DNA of 64,000 nt from Lentilactobacillus sp. Marseille-Q4993 (GCF_951230165.1 NZ_CATNVB010000006.1:22097-86096), one strand, 5' to 3'. Counted from the first letter of the stretch, positions 47,979 to 57,038 are shown. The notes: generated from the sequence alone by a model not told the origin. Translations and numbers: made by a program.

Positions 47979-48783
47979 CAGAATCTACCTCACCAATAAA
48001 TGAATTAGTAACTCGGTGCCAGAACTGGCGGTGCCGATATTGAGCAAAGGCAATTCTTCTACTGGAGATACGATACTCAACTGATGAAATCGTTTTGGTC
48101 GATACCACCTGATGATCACACGAAAGAATGGTTCTAGCGTTGGTGTTTGGTACGATTTTGATCCACTCGTCCGGGGAGATAATTAGGGGTGACCCTAACG
48201 TTCTAAACACCCTGTTGTTAATTGATGAGATTTCAGCCATTTGAATCGCATTCAGAGCCGGATTGATAATTGCCCCACCCACAGATTTGTTGTACGCCGT
48301 GGAACCACTGGGAGTTGAAATACATAATCCGTCACCCCTAAAGCTTTCAAATAACTGTCCCTTGATAAATACATCCGCAACTAGCGAACCATTGATTTGT
48401 CTTAACGTCGATTCATTAAGCGCTAATGCAGTGTCCCCTGGAGTGCCATCAGCGTAGTTTACCTTAATATCTAATAGTGGATAGGTTACACTTTGCCCAT
48501 TATCATCTTCAAGACTATCAATTAGCTCCTGCACTTCATAGTCACGCCAATCAGTGTAAAACCCCAGATGACCGGTATGAATCCCAATCATCCGAATTGA
48601 ATCACTAATATCCTGGTAGTGATGAAAAGCAGATAGTAAGGTTCCATCACCACCGACTGAAATCACGATTTCTGGATTTTGACCATCAATTTCGAGACTA
48701 TTAGATTTGCTTATTTTGTTGATCAGTGACGCCGACACTCTGTTCGACGCCTCCTTTAAATTGCTATACACTGCTATTTTCAT
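47971..48783 (-). CDS. nadK: NAD kinase
   Basis: A 270-residue ATP-NAD kinase producing NADP. The signature SVGGDGTLLSAFHHY is near residue 43-57, and the conserved DGLCISTPSGSTAYNKSVGG is near 150. ATG 48783 lies inside the relQ end (20-base overlap) with AAGGAA 8 bases upstream, so the genes are translationally coupled. The relQ-nadK-rluD order is conserved in Bacillota. Confidence 0.96.
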   Translation of the reverse strand: MKIAVYSNLKEASNRVSASLINKISKSNSLEIDGQNPEIVISVGGDGTLLSAFHHYQDISDSIRMIGIHTGHLGFYTDWRDYEVQELIDSLEDDNGQSVTYPLLDIKVNYADGTPGDTALALNESTLRQINGSLVADVFIKGQLFESFRGDGLCISTPSGSTAYNKSVGGAIINPALNAIQMAEISSINNRVFRTLGSPLIISPDEWIKIVPNTNARTILSCDHQVVSTKTISSVEYRISSRRIAFAQYRHRQFWHRVTNSFIGEVDSGD

Positions 48784-49429
48784 CTGAAGTCTTCCTTACA
48801 TCTTCATGACTTACGGTTTTCTTCTCTCTTAATTCATCCCTAATTTCAGACATCTCCTCATCCAGCTTAAACGCCGCCTCAGCAGCACTCTTCAATCTGG
48901 ACTTTAGTTGATCCGGAAATTCGCCTTGGTATTTATAGTTAAGGGAATGTTCAACAGTTGCCCAGAAATTCATTGCCAGGGTTCTAACTTGGATTTCAGC
49001 AAGAATTTTTTTCTCGCCACCAATCATCTGAACCGGGTACTCAAAAATAATATGGTAAGAACGATACCCACTCGGTTTCTTATTGTGCACATAGTCCCGC
49101 TCTTCTAAGATATTGATATCCGTCCGTTTACGAAGTAGATCTACAACTTGATATATATCCTCAACAAACTGACACATAATTCGCAACCCAGCGATATCTT
49201 CCATATCCTCTTCTAGTCTATCTTCTTGGATATGCCGCCGAACCATCTTTTCTTTAATACTATCAACGGGTTTTACTCGTCCCGTGACAAACTCAATTGG
49301 CGACCGGCCGTCCACTTTTAAGAACTGAGCTCGAATTCCCCTGAGTTTTACTTTTAATTCATCTACAGCTTGCTTGTATGGTGTTAAAAAATCATCCCAA
49401 TTTTCAATCAAGCTATCACTTCCAATCAT
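48764..49429 (-). CDS. relQ: Small alarmone synthetase RelQ (GTP pyrophosphokinase)
   Basis: A 221-residue single-domain (p)ppGpp synthetase (YjbM/SAS1). Synthetase motifs: RSPIEFVTGRVK, the G-loop KKPSGYRSYHIIF, and EIQVRTLAMNFWATVEHSLNYKY. There is no hydrolase, TGS or ACT domain. It sits upstream of nadK as in Bacillus. The Shine-Dalgarno before ATG 49429 is weak. A TAGAAT -10 (49481-49486, minus strand) and a palindrome just upstream make its promoter. Confidence 0.94.
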   Translation of the reverse strand: MIGSDSLIENWDDFLTPYKQAVDELKVKLRGIRAQFLKVDGRSPIEFVTGRVKPVDSIKEKMVRRHIQEDRLEEDMEDIAGLRIMCQFVEDIYQVVDLLRKRTDINILEERDYVHNKKPSGYRSYHIIFEYPVQMIGGEKKILAEIQVRTLAMNFWATVEHSLNYKYQGEFPDQLKSRLKSAAEAAFKLDEEMSEIRDELREKKTVSHEDVRKTSDENSSV

Positions 49430-49480
49430 TCTGGTCTAAACCAATTATTTGTCCATACGAATTCTTATTTACCGCCTTTA

Positions 49481-49503
49481 ATTCTAACATATTACAGCTG
49501 TAA
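49481..49503 (-). promoter_or_regulatory. relQ promoter with 12-bp palindrome
   Basis: TAGAAT (49481-49486) on the minus strand, with the perfect palindrome TTACAGCTGTAA (49492-49503) in its spacer, a position where a repressor or activator could act. It lies between relQ and the divergent SpxH-like gene. Confidence 0.45.
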
Positions 49504-49607
49504 CCAAAATGTAACGGCATCTACAATGCAAATATATTGTATTTGATGATAATTCTGTTATCCTTTGTTTTAGTAATAAATCACTGAGAAAGTAATCGGA
49601 GGAAATC

Positions 49608-50234
49608 ATGAAACTAGAAATTTATCTGTTCGTTGATCCTCTAAGCCGTCGGTGCTACCAACATGAGAGGGCAATCAACGAACTTTCCAAAGAACTAAAC
49701 GAAAACATCAGTGTTCATTTCGTCCCCCTTGTCAATATCAAGGTGTTGAATCAAGAACACGAGATTACTTCAGGTGAGTCGCTACAAGAACTGATATTCA
49801 ATACGGTGCTTGATTATAAAGCAGCTTCGTTCCAAGGTCAAAAACGTGGCCGGAATTTCCTGCTAACTCTTCAAGAAAAATTGTTTGAAGAATCGCGAAG
49901 TTATTGTAGCGAACTCGTTGAAGAAGTCGCCGAAGCGTGTCACCTCGATAGTGAGATGTTCCTCGACGATCGTAGATCAGAACTTGCCCGTCAAACATTC
50001 AGGTCTGACCAGCAAACTGCCAACGAAATGAATGTATCTGAACCTTCGGCCGTTGTATTCAACAACGAGCTTGGAAGTGAAGGTGTACTAATCAAAGATT
50101 TCGACCACGATTCACTATTTAAGTATTGCCAATCAAGTATTCAGGAATCACGTCGTCACTTTGCTAGTTTATCAGCTCATTCTGGTTGTCAGATTTTTAA
50201 TTATCCCGAATCAAACCAATTATCACAAAAGTAG
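49608..50234 (+). CDS. spxH: SpxH/YjbH-like ClpXP adaptor (DsbA-fold)
   Basis: A 208-residue DsbA-superfamily protein matching the YjbH/SpxH group, which delivers Spx to ClpXP for degradation. Family cues are the N-terminal strand plus FVDPLSRRCYQHE and the overall all-helical insertion. In typical members this site is a CxxC; here the first Cys is Ser (SRRC, Ser13 and Cys16), so no disulfide can form. ATG 49608 follows ATCGGAGG. It is divergent from relQ. spx and mecA are 5-6 kb away. Confidence 0.8.
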   Translation: MKLEIYLFVDPLSRRCYQHERAINELSKELNENISVHFVPLVNIKVLNQEHEITSGESLQELIFNTVLDYKAASFQGQKRGRNFLLTLQEKLFEESRSYCSELVEEVAEACHLDSEMFLDDRRSELARQTFRSDQQTANEMNVSEPSAVVFNNELGSEGVLIKDFDHDSLFKYCQSSIQESRRHFASLSAHSGCQIFNYPESNQLSQK

Positions 50235-50240
50235 AGATAC

Positions 50241-50272
50241 TTAAACGGCCCCCCAAGAGTCGTTTTTTTTTG
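50241..50272 (+). terminator. Weak terminator after the SpxH-like gene
   Basis: A short AACGGC/GTCGTT stem (one wobble pair) is followed by nine T. Confidence 0.55.
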
Positions 50273-50297
50273 GCCAAAAAACCCACTATATACATAA

Positions 50298-50336
50298 GAA
50301 GCGGCGCCCCATTCTGTTAAGGGTCGCCGCTTTTGG
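50298..50336 (-). terminator. Hairpin after pepF
   Basis: AAGCGGCG pairs with CGCCGCTT, with an inner CCC/GGG pairing. It directly follows the pepF stop; the trailing T-tract is weak on the minus strand. Confidence 0.7.
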
Positions 50337-50343
50337 ATATTAT

Positions 50344-52158
50344 TTAGTTATTTTCAAATAACTGTTCAAATTGAGTTAATCTCTTTTCAAACACTGCAAA
50401 TGCTTTGTTCAAGTAATCCGGCTTCGTCATGTCGACGCCCGCCCGTTTCATAACTTCAACAGGAACGTCTGAACTCCCAGCCTTCAAGAAGCCAAGATAA
50501 TTGTCAACGTCTTGCTGGGTCCCATTAAGAATCTTATCACTAAGAGTTGATGCCGCCGCAAATCCAGTTGAATATTGATATACATAGTAATTGTAGTAGA
50601 AGTGAGGAATTCTTGACCATTCTAAGGCAATTTCTGGATCAGAGATAACGCCATCACCATAGTACTTCTCATTGAGTTGTCTATAAAACTCGTTTAAATG
50701 ATTGGCCGTCAAAGGGACTCCCTTGGCATCTTCTTCATGAATAAACTGTTCAAATTCAGCAAATTGAGTTTGACGGAAAACAGTTCCCTTAAAACCATCG
50801 AGATAGTAATTGAGGATATGTTTCTTTAGCTCGGGATCTGTGTTGGGATCATCAAGTAAATAGCTAGTCAGAATATTTTCGTTAGTCGTCGATGCAATTT
50901 CCGCCACGAAAATTGAATAGTCACCATAAACGTAAGGTTGATTATGGTGGGAGTAATAACTGTGCATACTATGACCAGTTTCATGAATCAAGGTATACAA
51001 GTTATCTAGGTTATCCTTCCAGTTTAGAAGGATGAATGGGTTGGTATCATATGTTCCGGATGAGTATCCCCCACTACGCTTATACTTACTTTCAACAACG
51101 TCGATCCAACGGCCATTGAACTCTTCTTTAACGTGAGAAACGTAGTCATCACCTAATACTTTAAGCGCATCAAGTGAAATGTTCTTTGATTCTTCAAACG
51201 TATATCGAGGTGACTGGTCTCCAACTAACGACGTGTACAAGTCGTACATGTGCATTTCATCCAAGCCCAGAATTTTCTTTCTGAGGTTTACATATCGATG
51301 AAGTAAATCAAGATGGTCATTTACTCCTTTAATTAAGTTAGTATAAACTTCACTTGGAATCTCATTGTTTGATAATGCCGCTGACAACGCATCGTCATAG
51401 TGCCGAAGATTTGCGTTAAAGTTATGGGTCTTAACGTTGGTTGTTAACGTTGATGCCAGCGTGTGTTGGAACTGACCATACACTTCATATAACTTTTGAA
51501 AAGCTTGTTTTCTAACACTTTGATCCTTTGATTCAAGTAGAACACTATAAACTCCCTCAGATAATTCCATCTTCTCGCCGTTTTCATCTTCAACGACTGG
51601 GAATTTAAGGTCGGTATTATTCAGTAATCCGAATGTCTTTTCACCGGAACTAAAGATATCTGACGAAAGGGACAAAACCGATTCAACTTCATTACTTAAA
51701 ATATGATCACGTTTCGACAAAATTTGATCGAATGCTCGCTTATAAAGCTTTAGCTTGGGTTCGTCATCATAGAATTGATTGATTTTATTTTCTTCAACTG
51801 ATAACAATTCCGGCTCAAAAAATGAGGTTGCTGATGACAACTTAGCAGCCAAATTTCCCATTCGGGCGTTCATCCCCTGATACTTATCATCACTAGTATC
51901 CTGGTCATTCTTCAATTGACTATATACATATGCCTTTTCTAATTTTCTAAAATCAGCATATATTCTTTCAGTAGCTGTGAGCAGGCTACCTGCACTCTCA
52001 CCAAGAGTCCCTTTAAGCGACTCAACATCACTAGCTTCCCTTTCGAGCTCATTAAAGTCTTGTTCGAATTGAGAATCATCTTGATAAACGGTAGTTAAAT
52101 CCCAGGTTAACTCAGGATCAACATCCTTACGTAATGGTAATTCTTTTACGTCTGCCAT
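50344..52158 (-). CDS. pepF: Oligoendopeptidase F
   Basis: A 604-residue M3B zinc metallopeptidase that degrades medium peptides in the cytoplasm. The zinc motif is HETGHSMHSYYS (two His, catalytic Glu), with a downstream Glu in FVAEIASTTNE as third ligand. The N-terminal helical oligopeptidase F domain (about 110-180) is present. The length matches the family. No signal peptide. ATG 52158 follows AGGAGG. It is next to coiA, as in lactobacilli and Bacillus. Confidence 0.95.
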   Translation of the reverse strand: MADVKELPLRKDVDPELTWDLTTVYQDDSQFEQDFNELEREASDVESLKGTLGESAGSLLTATERIYADFRKLEKAYVYSQLKNDQDTSDDKYQGMNARMGNLAAKLSSATSFFEPELLSVEENKINQFYDDEPKLKLYKRAFDQILSKRDHILSNEVESVLSLSSDIFSSGEKTFGLLNNTDLKFPVVEDENGEKMELSEGVYSVLLESKDQSVRKQAFQKLYEVYGQFQHTLASTLTTNVKTHNFNANLRHYDDALSAALSNNEIPSEVYTNLIKGVNDHLDLLHRYVNLRKKILGLDEMHMYDLYTSLVGDQSPRYTFEESKNISLDALKVLGDDYVSHVKEEFNGRWIDVVESKYKRSGGYSSGTYDTNPFILLNWKDNLDNLYTLIHETGHSMHSYYSHHNQPYVYGDYSIFVAEIASTTNENILTSYLLDDPNTDPELKKHILNYYLDGFKGTVFRQTQFAEFEQFIHEEDAKGVPLTANHLNEFYRQLNEKYYGDGVISDPEIALEWSRIPHFYYNYYVYQYSTGFAAASTLSDKILNGTQQDVDNYLGFLKAGSSDVPVEVMKRAGVDMTKPDYLNKAFAVFEKRLTQFEQLFENN

Positions 52159-52207
52159 AATACCCTCCTTAAAAACTAAGTTAGTAATAACTTACCACAT
52201 AATCGGA

Positions 52208-53311
52208 CTACTGGCTTAACGCATTACGTTTTTCATCAAAACTTCTAAACCATTTCGGAGAACATTCTAACTTTATCCCATCAATTGTGTATTTAAGAAA
52301 TCCAAAATCCCTTAAATCGGTGATGAACTCCTGAAGATTAAGTCGGTATAGCATTTGATAATTTTTTATTTGCGAGAAGTGAAATCCATCCTCAGCAATT
52401 ATCTCTTTTACTAGCTCATCAAGCGCCAGATTCGTTGTTACTTGACTATCACTATCAATTAGATTGATTAAGACCCTAACTCGATTTGAAAGCTCCGTAT
52501 GGCGGTATAATGGCAAGTTATATCGGGCTGGCGAATGACAAATAATAGGGCAACCCATTAAGTTTAGATGGTGAGCATAGCATAAGTTGATTAAACCAAG
52601 GTATGTTTGGTTTTTCATGACCACATTTCGATATAGTTGTTCAGCTTGTTTACGAATCAACCAGTGACTTCGTTCAGGCAAAGCTGTCCTTGCTGATTCG
52701 AATCTATCACAAAATCTGATCAATTTCTCAAGCTCACCAAACGTGGCCGTCTGCCAACACAAATTGCCAGCGAATTCCTGAATGTTGTGGCGAACCACGA
52801 ACCTGTCACTACGGTCAGAGTAATAGATCAGATACATCCCTAAATTGGGTTTATACCTGGCAAATTTAGCAACAACTGATTTACATAGTTTCTTTACCAA
52901 ATACGGATCACCTAAAATCCAAATCACGCTCAGATTTTCACCACGATAATCCCCGCTTCGCTGATCAACACTTTCCTGAGAAACCTCACTGCACTGATAC
53001 TCAATTACTAAATGATTACCTGGGATATAAATATCCGCTCGTTGACCAGTAGTGCTAAAGACCCGTTCGGTTTCGGCAGCCCTACCTATCTCTGAAAAGG
53101 CGGCAGCAATTCGCATTTTACCAGCGTAATGCTGGTCACTTTCATTTTCCAAATTCATCGTGCTTAAATTAGCAATATGGCTGAAGTATGCTGCCTTTTT
53201 ATTGCCCCGATTATATCGAACTGGTTTGCCACACTCAGGACAATAAAACTCACCACTACCATCAACATCGGCCGCATTAATAAGTTGGCCTCCTTTTTGC
53301 GCAATTAACAC
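52208..53311 (-). CDS. coiA: Competence protein CoiA
   Basis: A 367-residue protein required for genetic transformation in streptococci and induced with competence genes. An N-terminal Zn-ribbon-like stretch, FYCPECGKPVRYN, is followed by the nuclease-like core IEYQCSEVSQESV...RGENLSVIWILG and a helical C-terminal region. Start GTG 53311 with GAGGTGA. Whether this strain is competent is unknown; coiA is kept in many non-competent lactobacilli. Confidence 0.88.
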   Translation of the reverse strand: MLIAQKGGQLINAADVDGSGEFYCPECGKPVRYNRGNKKAAYFSHIANLSTMNLENESDQHYAGKMRIAAAFSEIGRAAETERVFSTTGQRADIYIPGNHLVIEYQCSEVSQESVDQRSGDYRGENLSVIWILGDPYLVKKLCKSVVAKFARYKPNLGMYLIYYSDRSDRFVVRHNIQEFAGNLCWQTATFGELEKLIRFCDRFESARTALPERSHWLIRKQAEQLYRNVVMKNQTYLGLINLCYAHHLNLMGCPIICHSPARYNLPLYRHTELSNRVRVLINLIDSDSQVTTNLALDELVKEIIAEDGFHFSQIKNYQMLYRLNLQEFITDLRDFGFLKYTIDGIKLECSPKWFRSFDEKRNALSQ

Positions 53312-53377
53312 TTAAATCACCTCACTTAATTAGTTCCGCAAATTAAGGTCAAAACTGTTAATTTTTTTGTTTTTAGT

Positions 53378-53383
53378 TATAAT
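53378..53383 (+). promoter_or_regulatory. -10 element upstream of the glutamate-cysteine ligase gene
   Basis: A perfect TATAAT, 32 bp upstream of the ATG. The -35 region is T-rich without a good hexamer. Confidence 0.5.
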
Positions 53384-53415
53384 TATTGGTAAACGAAAAC
53401 GAGTGGGGGATTCTC

Positions 53416-54882
53416 ATGATTGAGAACATTCTTGATAATATTAAAGCACTTGGCCTCGAAAAAGACTTAAGGGAAAGTTTGATTGGTGTCGAAGTTGAAG
53501 AACACCGGTTATTAGAAAGTGGTACCCTGAGTAAGTATCCCTATCCAACCGAATTAGGCTCCCGCTTATTTCACCCTTACCTACAATCAGACTTCGCCGA
53601 ATCTCAAAATGAAATCATATCTGATGCCCATTCTCGTGTTCATAACACAGCTGTTCAGCTGAACGCCATTCAGAATGTTTTGTGCGACCACTTAAAAAAA
53701 GACGAAGTTATTTGGCCACTGAGCATGCCACCAATTTTATCTGCCAGTGACATAAAGTTTATTGATGACAATTTTTATCGCCCGGCCTACGCTAAATACC
53801 GAGATTACCTAACTGATAAGTATGGTATCCCTAAAAAAATCATTACCGGTGTCCATATTAATTTCAGTGTTTCCAAGCCTTTTTTGGAAAGCTTATTCAG
53901 CGCTTATCAACCAGAGTATTCTGATTTCACTGCGTTTAAAAACGATTTTTACTTCCAGCTAATTCAAAACTTTGTGTTGCACCGTTATGTCCTGACATAT
54001 TTATTCGGTGCCAGTCCAATCTTTGAGCAAGGTTTTTTAACCCATAAATCTGAACTTACTCACCCAGTTAGGAGTATCCGTAATAGTAGCCTTGGGTATG
54101 TCAATAATCCAGAAGATAAGGTCAACGTTGGCGTTTATTCCAGCATGGATCATCTAATCAGTGCCCTTGAAGACGCAATTGAAACTCACCGATTATACTC
54201 ACCAGCTGAGTTTTACGGCCCCGTTAGAATGCGTGGCCAAAACCACTTCACTGAATATCCTAAAAAAGGTATCAATTATTTGGAATTCCGCGTTTTTGAC
54301 AACGATCCCTTCGATGCAAACGGGGTTAGTGCCGAAACGATGGCCTTTGTCAAAAAATGGCTAGCCTATTTGATCACATTACCAGTCAACGAATCGACAA
54401 TTTCGGCGGACCTCAAGCAATCATTTTCTTACAACGATAAGGTTGCCCTCGAAGATCCAAATAGTCATTCAGCCTTGGAGGAAAGAATGCGAGCTATCTT
54501 CGAAGACTTTCTCCAAACTGGTACCAAACTCGGATTTGATTCGAGGGAGCTTGCGCTAATCAATAAAATGAATGACCGAGTAGCCAATCCGGCTTCAACC
54601 CCAGCTGCTAAGCTAGCTTCCCACATAAAAAATGATAGTTTAGTAGAATATGCGACTAAGCTTGCCAAACAACACAAACAATTGCGAAAAGAAAAAAACA
54701 TTGACCGGTTTGGATTACCAGCCAATGTTCAATCGTTTATTAAAAATTGTATTCGTGATGGAGTTTCATATCAAATCCTTGAAGATAGCCAGTTAGGACT
54801 GAAGTATCAAGACAAGAAGTTGGTTGTTAAGTATGAAGATTTGACCCCAACCATAGTGTTGGAACCCGTCAAATTGTTTTAA
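53416..54882 (+). CDS. gshA: Glutamate-cysteine ligase (gamma-glutamylcysteine synthetase)
   Basis: A 488-residue ATP-dependent ligase of the GshA family that joins glutamate and cysteine. GVEVEEHRL (about 24-32), YPTELGSRLFHPYLQSDFAESQ and WPLSMPPI shape the ATP/Mg site, and GVHINFSV follows. There is no C-terminal ATP-grasp domain, so this is not the bifunctional GshF. No gshB is adjacent; the product may be gamma-glutamylcysteine. The start is ATG 53416 behind GTGGGGG; an in-frame GTG at 53386 is too far upstream. Confidence 0.87.
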   Translation: MIENILDNIKALGLEKDLRESLIGVEVEEHRLLESGTLSKYPYPTELGSRLFHPYLQSDFAESQNEIISDAHSRVHNTAVQLNAIQNVLCDHLKKDEVIWPLSMPPILSASDIKFIDDNFYRPAYAKYRDYLTDKYGIPKKIITGVHINFSVSKPFLESLFSAYQPEYSDFTAFKNDFYFQLIQNFVLHRYVLTYLFGASPIFEQGFLTHKSELTHPVRSIRNSSLGYVNNPEDKVNVGVYSSMDHLISALEDAIETHRLYSPAEFYGPVRMRGQNHFTEYPKKGINYLEFRVFDNDPFDANGVSAETMAFVKKWLAYLITLPVNESTISADLKQSFSYNDKVALEDPNSHSALEERMRAIFEDFLQTGTKLGFDSRELALINKMNDRVANPASTPAAKLASHIKNDSLVEYATKLAKQHKQLRKEKNIDRFGLPANVQSFIKNCIRDGVSYQILEDSQLGLKYQDKKLVVKYEDLTPTIVLEPVKLF

Positions 54883-54900
54883 CAGAAGCCTCTTACTTAT

Positions 54901-54945
54901 AAATAAACGGTAGTGAGTCCAAACTGGACTCGCTACCGTTTATTT
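54901..54945. terminator. Bidirectional terminator between gshA and mecA
   Basis: A 20-bp stem with a 5-nt loop and two mismatched positions at most, flanked by AAATAAA and TTTATTT. It ends gshA on the plus strand and mecA on the minus strand. Confidence 0.92.
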
Positions 54946-54949
54946 GTAC

Positions 54950-55615
54950 CTACCTAAAATAGTGTCGCGCTAATTCTAACGCACTATTTTCCATCACTAA
55001 ACTACCATATTCGTTGATAACATCTTCAGTTACTGACGACTTGCTTCCGTATTCATACGCAATTGCAATTTCATCAGAAACAGTAATATCAACTGGATCG
55101 CTACTATAGAGCGTTAATTTCAAATAGTATTTATCTTTGTAAAGGTACAGGTCAGATGTCCCATTTTCTAGCCTAAGCGCCTTAGCTAAATTGATAAAAT
55201 CATCAAGTTTGGCAAATTCAAAAATCACAGTGTGTTTTTGATGGCCAAACTCATCAGATTCGCTCACGTGGCTTTCAGTCGTTTCTTTTGGATGATTATC
55301 AACGTATTTTGACACGTGGTCACGTTTTTTATCGCCATTGTCATCATGCTCTGAAATCAAATCATCATCATTAAGCTCGACATCTTTACTAATAAATAAT
55401 TCGAGACCGTTCTTGTTTGGGAGAACCTGAAACGTAACGGCGTCGTTATTTTGAAATTGGTGGTCTTCATCAACTTCTTCTAGAATGCTATAAAAGAAGC
55501 TTTCGATTTGCTTGTGGTTACCCAGCAAATCCAAAACAGTGATGCCTCTCTTATCTAGATCATCGTTACCAATGAGAACCCGAATAGTATTCTCGTTAAT
55601 CCGTTCCATTTCCAT
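54950..55615 (-). CDS. mecA: ClpC adaptor protein MecA
   Basis: A 221-residue adaptor that targets proteins (ComK in Bacillus) to ClpCP. The N-terminal substrate-binding domain begins MEMERINENTIRVLIGNDDL; a low-complexity acidic linker (Asp/Glu/His-rich, about 85-125) leads to the C-terminal ClpC-binding domain with IFEFAKLDDFINLAKAL. Start ATG 55615 behind AAAGGGG; a GTG 9 bases further upstream overlaps that site. Promoter with inverted repeat at 55649-55681. Confidence 0.93.
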   Translation of the reverse strand: MEMERINENTIRVLIGNDDLDKRGITVLDLLGNHKQIESFFYSILEEVDEDHQFQNNDAVTFQVLPNKNGLELFISKDVELNDDDLISEHDDNGDKKRDHVSKYVDNHPKETTESHVSESDEFGHQKHTVIFEFAKLDDFINLAKALRLENGTSDLYLYKDKYYLKLTLYSSDPVDITVSDEIAIAYEYGSKSSVTEDVINEYGSLVMENSALELARHYFR

Positions 55616-55648
55616 GTTAGCCACCCCTTTTCGGATCTGAGGTCAATT

Positions 55649-55687
55649 GGTATTAATATATTGTACCACTAATACCTGTCATGTAAA
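55649..55687 (-). promoter_or_regulatory. mecA promoter inside an inverted repeat
   Basis: TTTACA (55682-55687) and TACAAT (55660-55665, with TGG extension) lie 16 bp apart on the minus strand. Arms GGTATTA/TAATACC (55649-55655 and 55670-55676) bracket the -10, consistent with a repressor operator. Confidence 0.5.
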
Positions 55688-55730
55688 TGATACGGCTAAT
55701 TCATTTTTTGTGCAATTAATCAACTCATGG

Positions 55731-56129
55731 TTACTGAGCATTCTCAATCATTTGAGCTAATGCAACCTTGCGAATATGGCGAGGTAAGAAGCGCCGAATT
55801 TCATCATCATTAAACCCAATTTGTAATCGCTTGTTATCGACCATGATTGGTCGTCTGATCATTTCAGGATGGCTTGATAGCAAGTCTAACAACTCATCAA
55901 TCGTCATATCAGCTAACTTATCACGGTATTGGTTGAACGCAAATGACCTAGTTGAGATCAAACCTTCTGTGCCTTCCTCTGAAAGAATCAAAATCTTCTT
56001 CAATTCATCTTTAGTCAATGGGTTAGCAAAAATATTTCTTTCACGATAAGGAACTTGGTTTTCGTCTAACCAACTTTTGGCTTTCCGGCATGATGTACAA
56101 CTTGGTGTGGTATAAAATTCAACTGTCAT
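55731..56129 (-). CDS. spx: Transcriptional regulator Spx
   Basis: A 132-residue ArsC-family redox regulator that binds the RNA polymerase alpha C-terminal domain. The redox switch CTSC is present (Cys11, Cys14). Central SEEGTEGLISTRSFAFNQ and MIRRPIMVDNKRLQIGFNDDEIRRFLPR are closely conserved. ATG follows AAGGGGA. Spx is degraded by ClpXP with the SpxH adaptor, and the SpxH-like gene is at 49.6 kb. Confidence 0.95.
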   Translation of the reverse strand: MTVEFYTTPSCTSCRKAKSWLDENQVPYRERNIFANPLTKDELKKILILSEEGTEGLISTRSFAFNQYRDKLADMTIDELLDLLSSHPEMIRRPIMVDNKRLQIGFNDDEIRRFLPRHIRKVALAQMIENAQ

Positions 56130-56240
56130 ATTAATTTCCCCTTATGATTTAGATTATGAGTAAATTATATTTGGGAAAACAATCTGAATGGTGATTTTCA
56201 CAAAAGGTTCACACTTTTTACTAAAAAGTTAGTTTTATTT

Positions 56241-56981
56241 TCATATTTCGATTTCAAGATGGGTACTTGCTACTTCAACCGGCACGTTTTCTGGAAGTTC
56301 TCGCTGGGCTTCATAAATCAGCTGATTCATGTCGCCCTTTGCGGGCAAATGAGTCATTAACAAGCTCTTGACCTTAGCATCCCTCGCCAACTTGCCACTC
56401 TCAGCTGAAGTCATGTGCCATTTTTGTCCCTGTTTGTCAGCAAAGAAGTTAGTATCCGTCATCAATAAGTCAGCATCCTGGCAAAATCCAGTTATATCCT
56501 CAAAGTATCTGGTATCCGCTGTAAAGACAAGAACCTTGCCAGTGGCTTTTTCAACAATTCGGGTGGCAAAGGCAGGAACTGGATGTTCCGTTTTTGAAAA
56601 GGTAATTGAAAACGGTCCTAGATCAAGGACTCCACTAGGATCATAAGCCACCTTTTGTGTCGAATTTGGCCAATCAAGCGAATTGAAATGCTCCTGATCA
56701 AGCGTGTGACCATAAATCGGTAAGACATCCTTATTTGGCCGCTCTGGGTGCAATTGCCAGTAGTATTGTAATACTCCGACGTCCGCAATATGATCATTGT
56801 GATAGTGCGTCAATAAGACTGCGTCAAGGCTTAAAGGATCTACCACCTGTTCTAAACTTAGGAGAGCCCCACTCCCACAATCCACCAATAATTTAAATCC
56901 AGCTGATTCAATTAGATAACTACTGGTCCCGTCTCCGTGATCGGGAAAACCACCTAAGTATCCTAAAACCGTTAATTTCAT
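56241..56981 (-). CDS. MBL-fold metallo-hydrolase (YhfI-like)
   Basis: A 246-residue metallo-beta-lactamase-fold hydrolase. THYHNDHIAD near residue 58-67 is the metal HxHxDH motif, with FTADTRYFED, LMTDTNFF and LMTHLPAKGD carrying later ligands; it is related to the tRNase Z/YhfI group, function unknown. The start is ATG 56981 behind GAGGAGG. A longer frame runs back to 57173 but overlaps the divergent gene and is rejected. Confidence 0.9.
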   Translation of the reverse strand: MKLTVLGYLGGFPDHGDGTSSYLIESAGFKLLVDCGSGALLSLEQVVDPLSLDAVLLTHYHNDHIADVGVLQYYWQLHPERPNKDVLPIYGHTLDQEHFNSLDWPNSTQKVAYDPSGVLDLGPFSITFSKTEHPVPAFATRIVEKATGKVLVFTADTRYFEDITGFCQDADLLMTDTNFFADKQGQKWHMTSAESGKLARDAKVKSLLMTHLPAKGDMNQLIYEAQRELPENVPVEVASTHLEIEI

Positions 56982-57038
56982 AGTTAGCCTCCTCAAATTT
57001 CCTATGTATTCATGGTAGCTCAAAATGAGCTTAAATAT

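Noticed and set aside
56213..56231. Hairpin ACTTTTT/AAAAAGT after the MBL-fold gene as its terminator
   Set aside because: No T-run follows on the minus strand; the stem is A/T only, so it is too weak to call.
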